From positions 1-33,459 of the forward strand of contig WQXJ01000026.1 of the NCBI GenBank assembly GCA_009784895.1: a stretch of 33,459 nucleotides of DNA, in the 5' to 3' direction. The position numbers were made by a program, and so were the translations under genes. The notes under the pieces were generated by a model. The model saw only the letters and a list, made by a program, of their open reading frames with translations, ran no database searches and was not told the DNA's origin. This DNA is from Micrococcales bacterium. GTDB lineage: Bacteria; Actinomycetota; Actinomycetes; Actinomycetales; WQXJ01. This document shows, one piece after another, positions 32,180-33,459 of the stretch; position 1 is the stretch's first letter, and every line of letters starts with the position of its first letter.

Positions 32180-33106
32180 GTGGGCCGCCTGGCGTCCCGG
32201 CCAACGTGGTTGACTTGGGGCATGAGTTCGCATGGGCGCCCACCCAAGCTGTCAAAGACGGCCTATGAGGCCGAGTTGTACCGTCTCCAAGGTCAATTGG
32301 TGACCATGCAAGAGTGGATACGGCAAGAAGGCAAACGCCTGGTCGTGGTTTTCGAAGGAAGGGATGCCGCCGGCAAGGGTTCCGCCATCGCGCGGATAAC
32401 CCAATACCTCAACCCTCGCTTTTGCCGGGTGGTGGCGCTGCCCAAACCAACCCAGCGCGAAGAGGGTCAGTGGTATTTCCAGCGATACATTGAGCAGTTG
32501 CCCACAGCTGGCGAGATTGTGCTGTTTGACCGCTCCTGGTACAACCGGGCCGGGGTCGAGCGGGTGATGGGTTTTGCTTCCAAGCAGCAGTACAAGTTGT
32601 TCTTGAAGCAGGCCCCGGTTTTTGAGAATCTACTGATCCAAGACGGCATCATGCTGCGTAAGTACTGGTTCTCGGTCTCTGACGTTGAGCAAGAGCGGCG
32701 GTTCGTCGGTCGGTCGAAGGATCCGATGCGGCGCTGGAAGCTTTCGGAAATGGACCTTCAGGCGATTGTCCGCTGGGAAGACTATTCCAGGGCCAAGGAC
32801 GACATGATGTGGGCTACCGACACTGTCGAAGCGCCCTGGTACACGGTCGAATCAGAGGACAAAAAGCGCTCCCGGATCAATGTGATTGCGCACCTGCTCT
32901 CGACGGTGCCTTATGAGCACCTCGAACCGAATCCACTTGACATTCCGCCGCGCCCGGCGACCACCGGCATTTACCGCCCTTCAAGGGACATTGAGGGGCA
33001 CATTGTGCCCGATGTCGCCGCCAAGCTGGTCAAAGTCAAAAAGCCCAAGCCGGGCGAGGGCGAGCCAGACCCGCCGGTCGCGGAGGCGGAATCACCAGCT
33101 GCATAG
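32180..33106 (+). CDS. ppk2: Polyphosphate kinase 2
   Basis: PPK2-family enzyme that uses polyphosphate to phosphorylate nucleotides (or makes polyphosphate in reverse). The 308-aa protein shows the family pattern: KTAYEAELYRLQGQLV, Walker A EGRDAAGKGSAI, then a long helix ending with the lid PKPTQREEGQWYFQRYIEQLP, Walker B IVLFDRSWYNRAGVERVMGF, and RWEDYSRAKDDMMWATDT. It looks like a class I enzyme with an acidic/Pro-rich C-terminal tail. GTG 32180 has GGAGG 4 nt upstream; ATG 32222 is a possible later start that leaves all motifs intact. Its substrate preference (ADP or GDP, phosphorylation direction) cannot be told from sequence alone. Confidence 0.92.
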   Translation: MGRLASRPTWLTWGMSSHGRPPKLSKTAYEAELYRLQGQLVTMQEWIRQEGKRLVVVFEGRDAAGKGSAIARITQYLNPRFCRVVALPKPTQREEGQWYFQRYIEQLPTAGEIVLFDRSWYNRAGVERVMGFASKQQYKLFLKQAPVFENLLIQDGIMLRKYWFSVSDVEQERRFVGRSKDPMRRWKLSEMDLQAIVRWEDYSRAKDDMMWATDTVEAPWYTVESEDKKRSRINVIAHLLSTVPYEHLEPNPLDIPPRPATTGIYRPSRDIEGHIVPDVAAKLVKVKKPKPGEGEPDPPVAEAESPAA

Positions 33107-33205
33107 GCTCGCCAGGCGGGGGAGCTCGGCTTTTTGCCGGCCGATGCCGGTAGTCCAGACGGCATGGGCCGGACAGGCGGGCGGAGGTTTCGGTTGATCG
33201 CCAAC

Positions 33206-33211
33206 TAGCAT
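33206..33211 (+). promoter_or_regulatory. -10 box of the last gene, leaderless start
   Basis: TAGCAT is followed by 7 nt and ATG 33219. No ribosome binding site is seen. Confidence 0.45.
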
Positions 33212-33218
33212 TAGCGCG

Positions 33219-33459
33219 ATGAGAAACGACTACCACAAGAATTCTGGGCGACCCGGCCGTGGCGGTGGGAGGCGGGACGAGCGCCTTGGCGGTAGTCGGG
33301 GCCAAGGGGACCGGCAGCGGCAGGATAAGTGGGGGCGTCAGCGGCGGGATGATGCCAAAGCTCAACCTCGCGGAACTGGAGCCGGGCGACCGTGGCGGGG
33401 TGATGCCAAAGCTCGGACTCGCGGTGATGGGGCTGATGAGAGGCGAGGCCAGGGGGACC
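33219..33459 (+). CDS. Arg/Gly-rich protein with 17-aa repeats (partial)
   Basis: Only the N-terminal 80 residues are in the window; the gene runs off the right end. The sequence is dominated by Arg, Gly, Asp and Gln and contains an imperfect 17-residue repeat (GRQRRDDAKAQPRGTGA, then GRPWRGDAKARTRGDGA), mirrored by a 51-bp DNA repeat (GATGCCAAAG at 33351 and 33402). Such low-complexity N-terminal extensions are found on actinobacterial RNA-binding proteins, including rRNA pseudouridine synthases, rRNA methyltransferases and DEAD-box helicases, but no catalytic domain is visible, so no function is assigned. The ATG 33219 start has a TAGCAT box 7 nt upstream. Confidence 0.6.
   Translation, partial: MRNDYHKNSGRPGRGGGRRDERLGGSRGQGDRQRQDKWGRQRRDDAKAQPRGTGAGRPWRGDAKARTRGDGADERRGQGD

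Overview
The window comes from the chromosome of a high-GC actinobacterium (Actinomycetota). Evidence: a WhiB1-type iron-sulfur regulator next to a PdtaS-type histidine kinase, a PASTA kinase beside a polyprenyl synthetase and a methylenetetrahydrofolate reductase (an arrangement like the mycobacterial pknL-idsA2 region), DUF4192 and DUF2505 proteins, many GTG/TTG starts, and several start codons that sit 6-8 nt after a TANNNT -10 box with no ribosome binding site, as expected for leaderless mRNAs. I cannot place it below phylum level.

Layout. 1-2811: one end of an integrated element, with a small ParB-like/HTH hypothetical gene, a tyrosine integrase and an overlapping excisionase-like gene, next to the 3' end of tRNA-Pro(GGG). 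3064-8420: PASTA Ser/Thr kinase and a divergent-motif polyprenyl synthetase (both minus), then metF and a DUF4192 gene (plus). 8440-12802: glycine cleavage operon gcvT-gcvH-gcvP. 12855-16884: a P2-type cation ATPase and a lipoprotein with two FKBP-like domains (minus). 17025-19631: methionine ABC importer metN-metI-metQ (minus), preceded by a 410-bp regulatory region with a short Met-containing ORF that runs into a hairpin, and a perfect CRP/GlxR-type box. 20042-23493: flavodoxin-like protein, FKBP lipoprotein, DUF2505, PdtaS-like kinase and WhiB1, with a second perfect CRP-type box upstream of whiB1. 23601-27095: a large EssC/EccC-like FtsK/SpoIIIE ATPase with no WXG100 partner in view. 27198-27325: eight 16-bp tandem repeats upstream of prfB. 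27412-33106: prfB, then ftsE-ftsX-M23 peptidase-smpB as an overlapping operon, then ppk2. The window ends inside an Arg/Gly-rich repeat protein.

How the genes fit together. metF, gcvTHP and metNIQ all bear on one-carbon and methionine supply: glycine cleavage makes 5,10-methylene-THF, MetF reduces it to the methyl donor for methionine synthesis, and MetNIQ imports methionine. FtsE-FtsX with a secreted coiled-coil LytM peptidase forms the usual ABC-driven cell-wall hydrolase module for division. PASTA kinase, PdtaS, WhiB1 and the two CRP-type boxes form a signalling layer. No single new system is proven here. The best leads are the 16-bp array, the orphan EssC-like ATPase, the metN leader and the two CRP-type sites.
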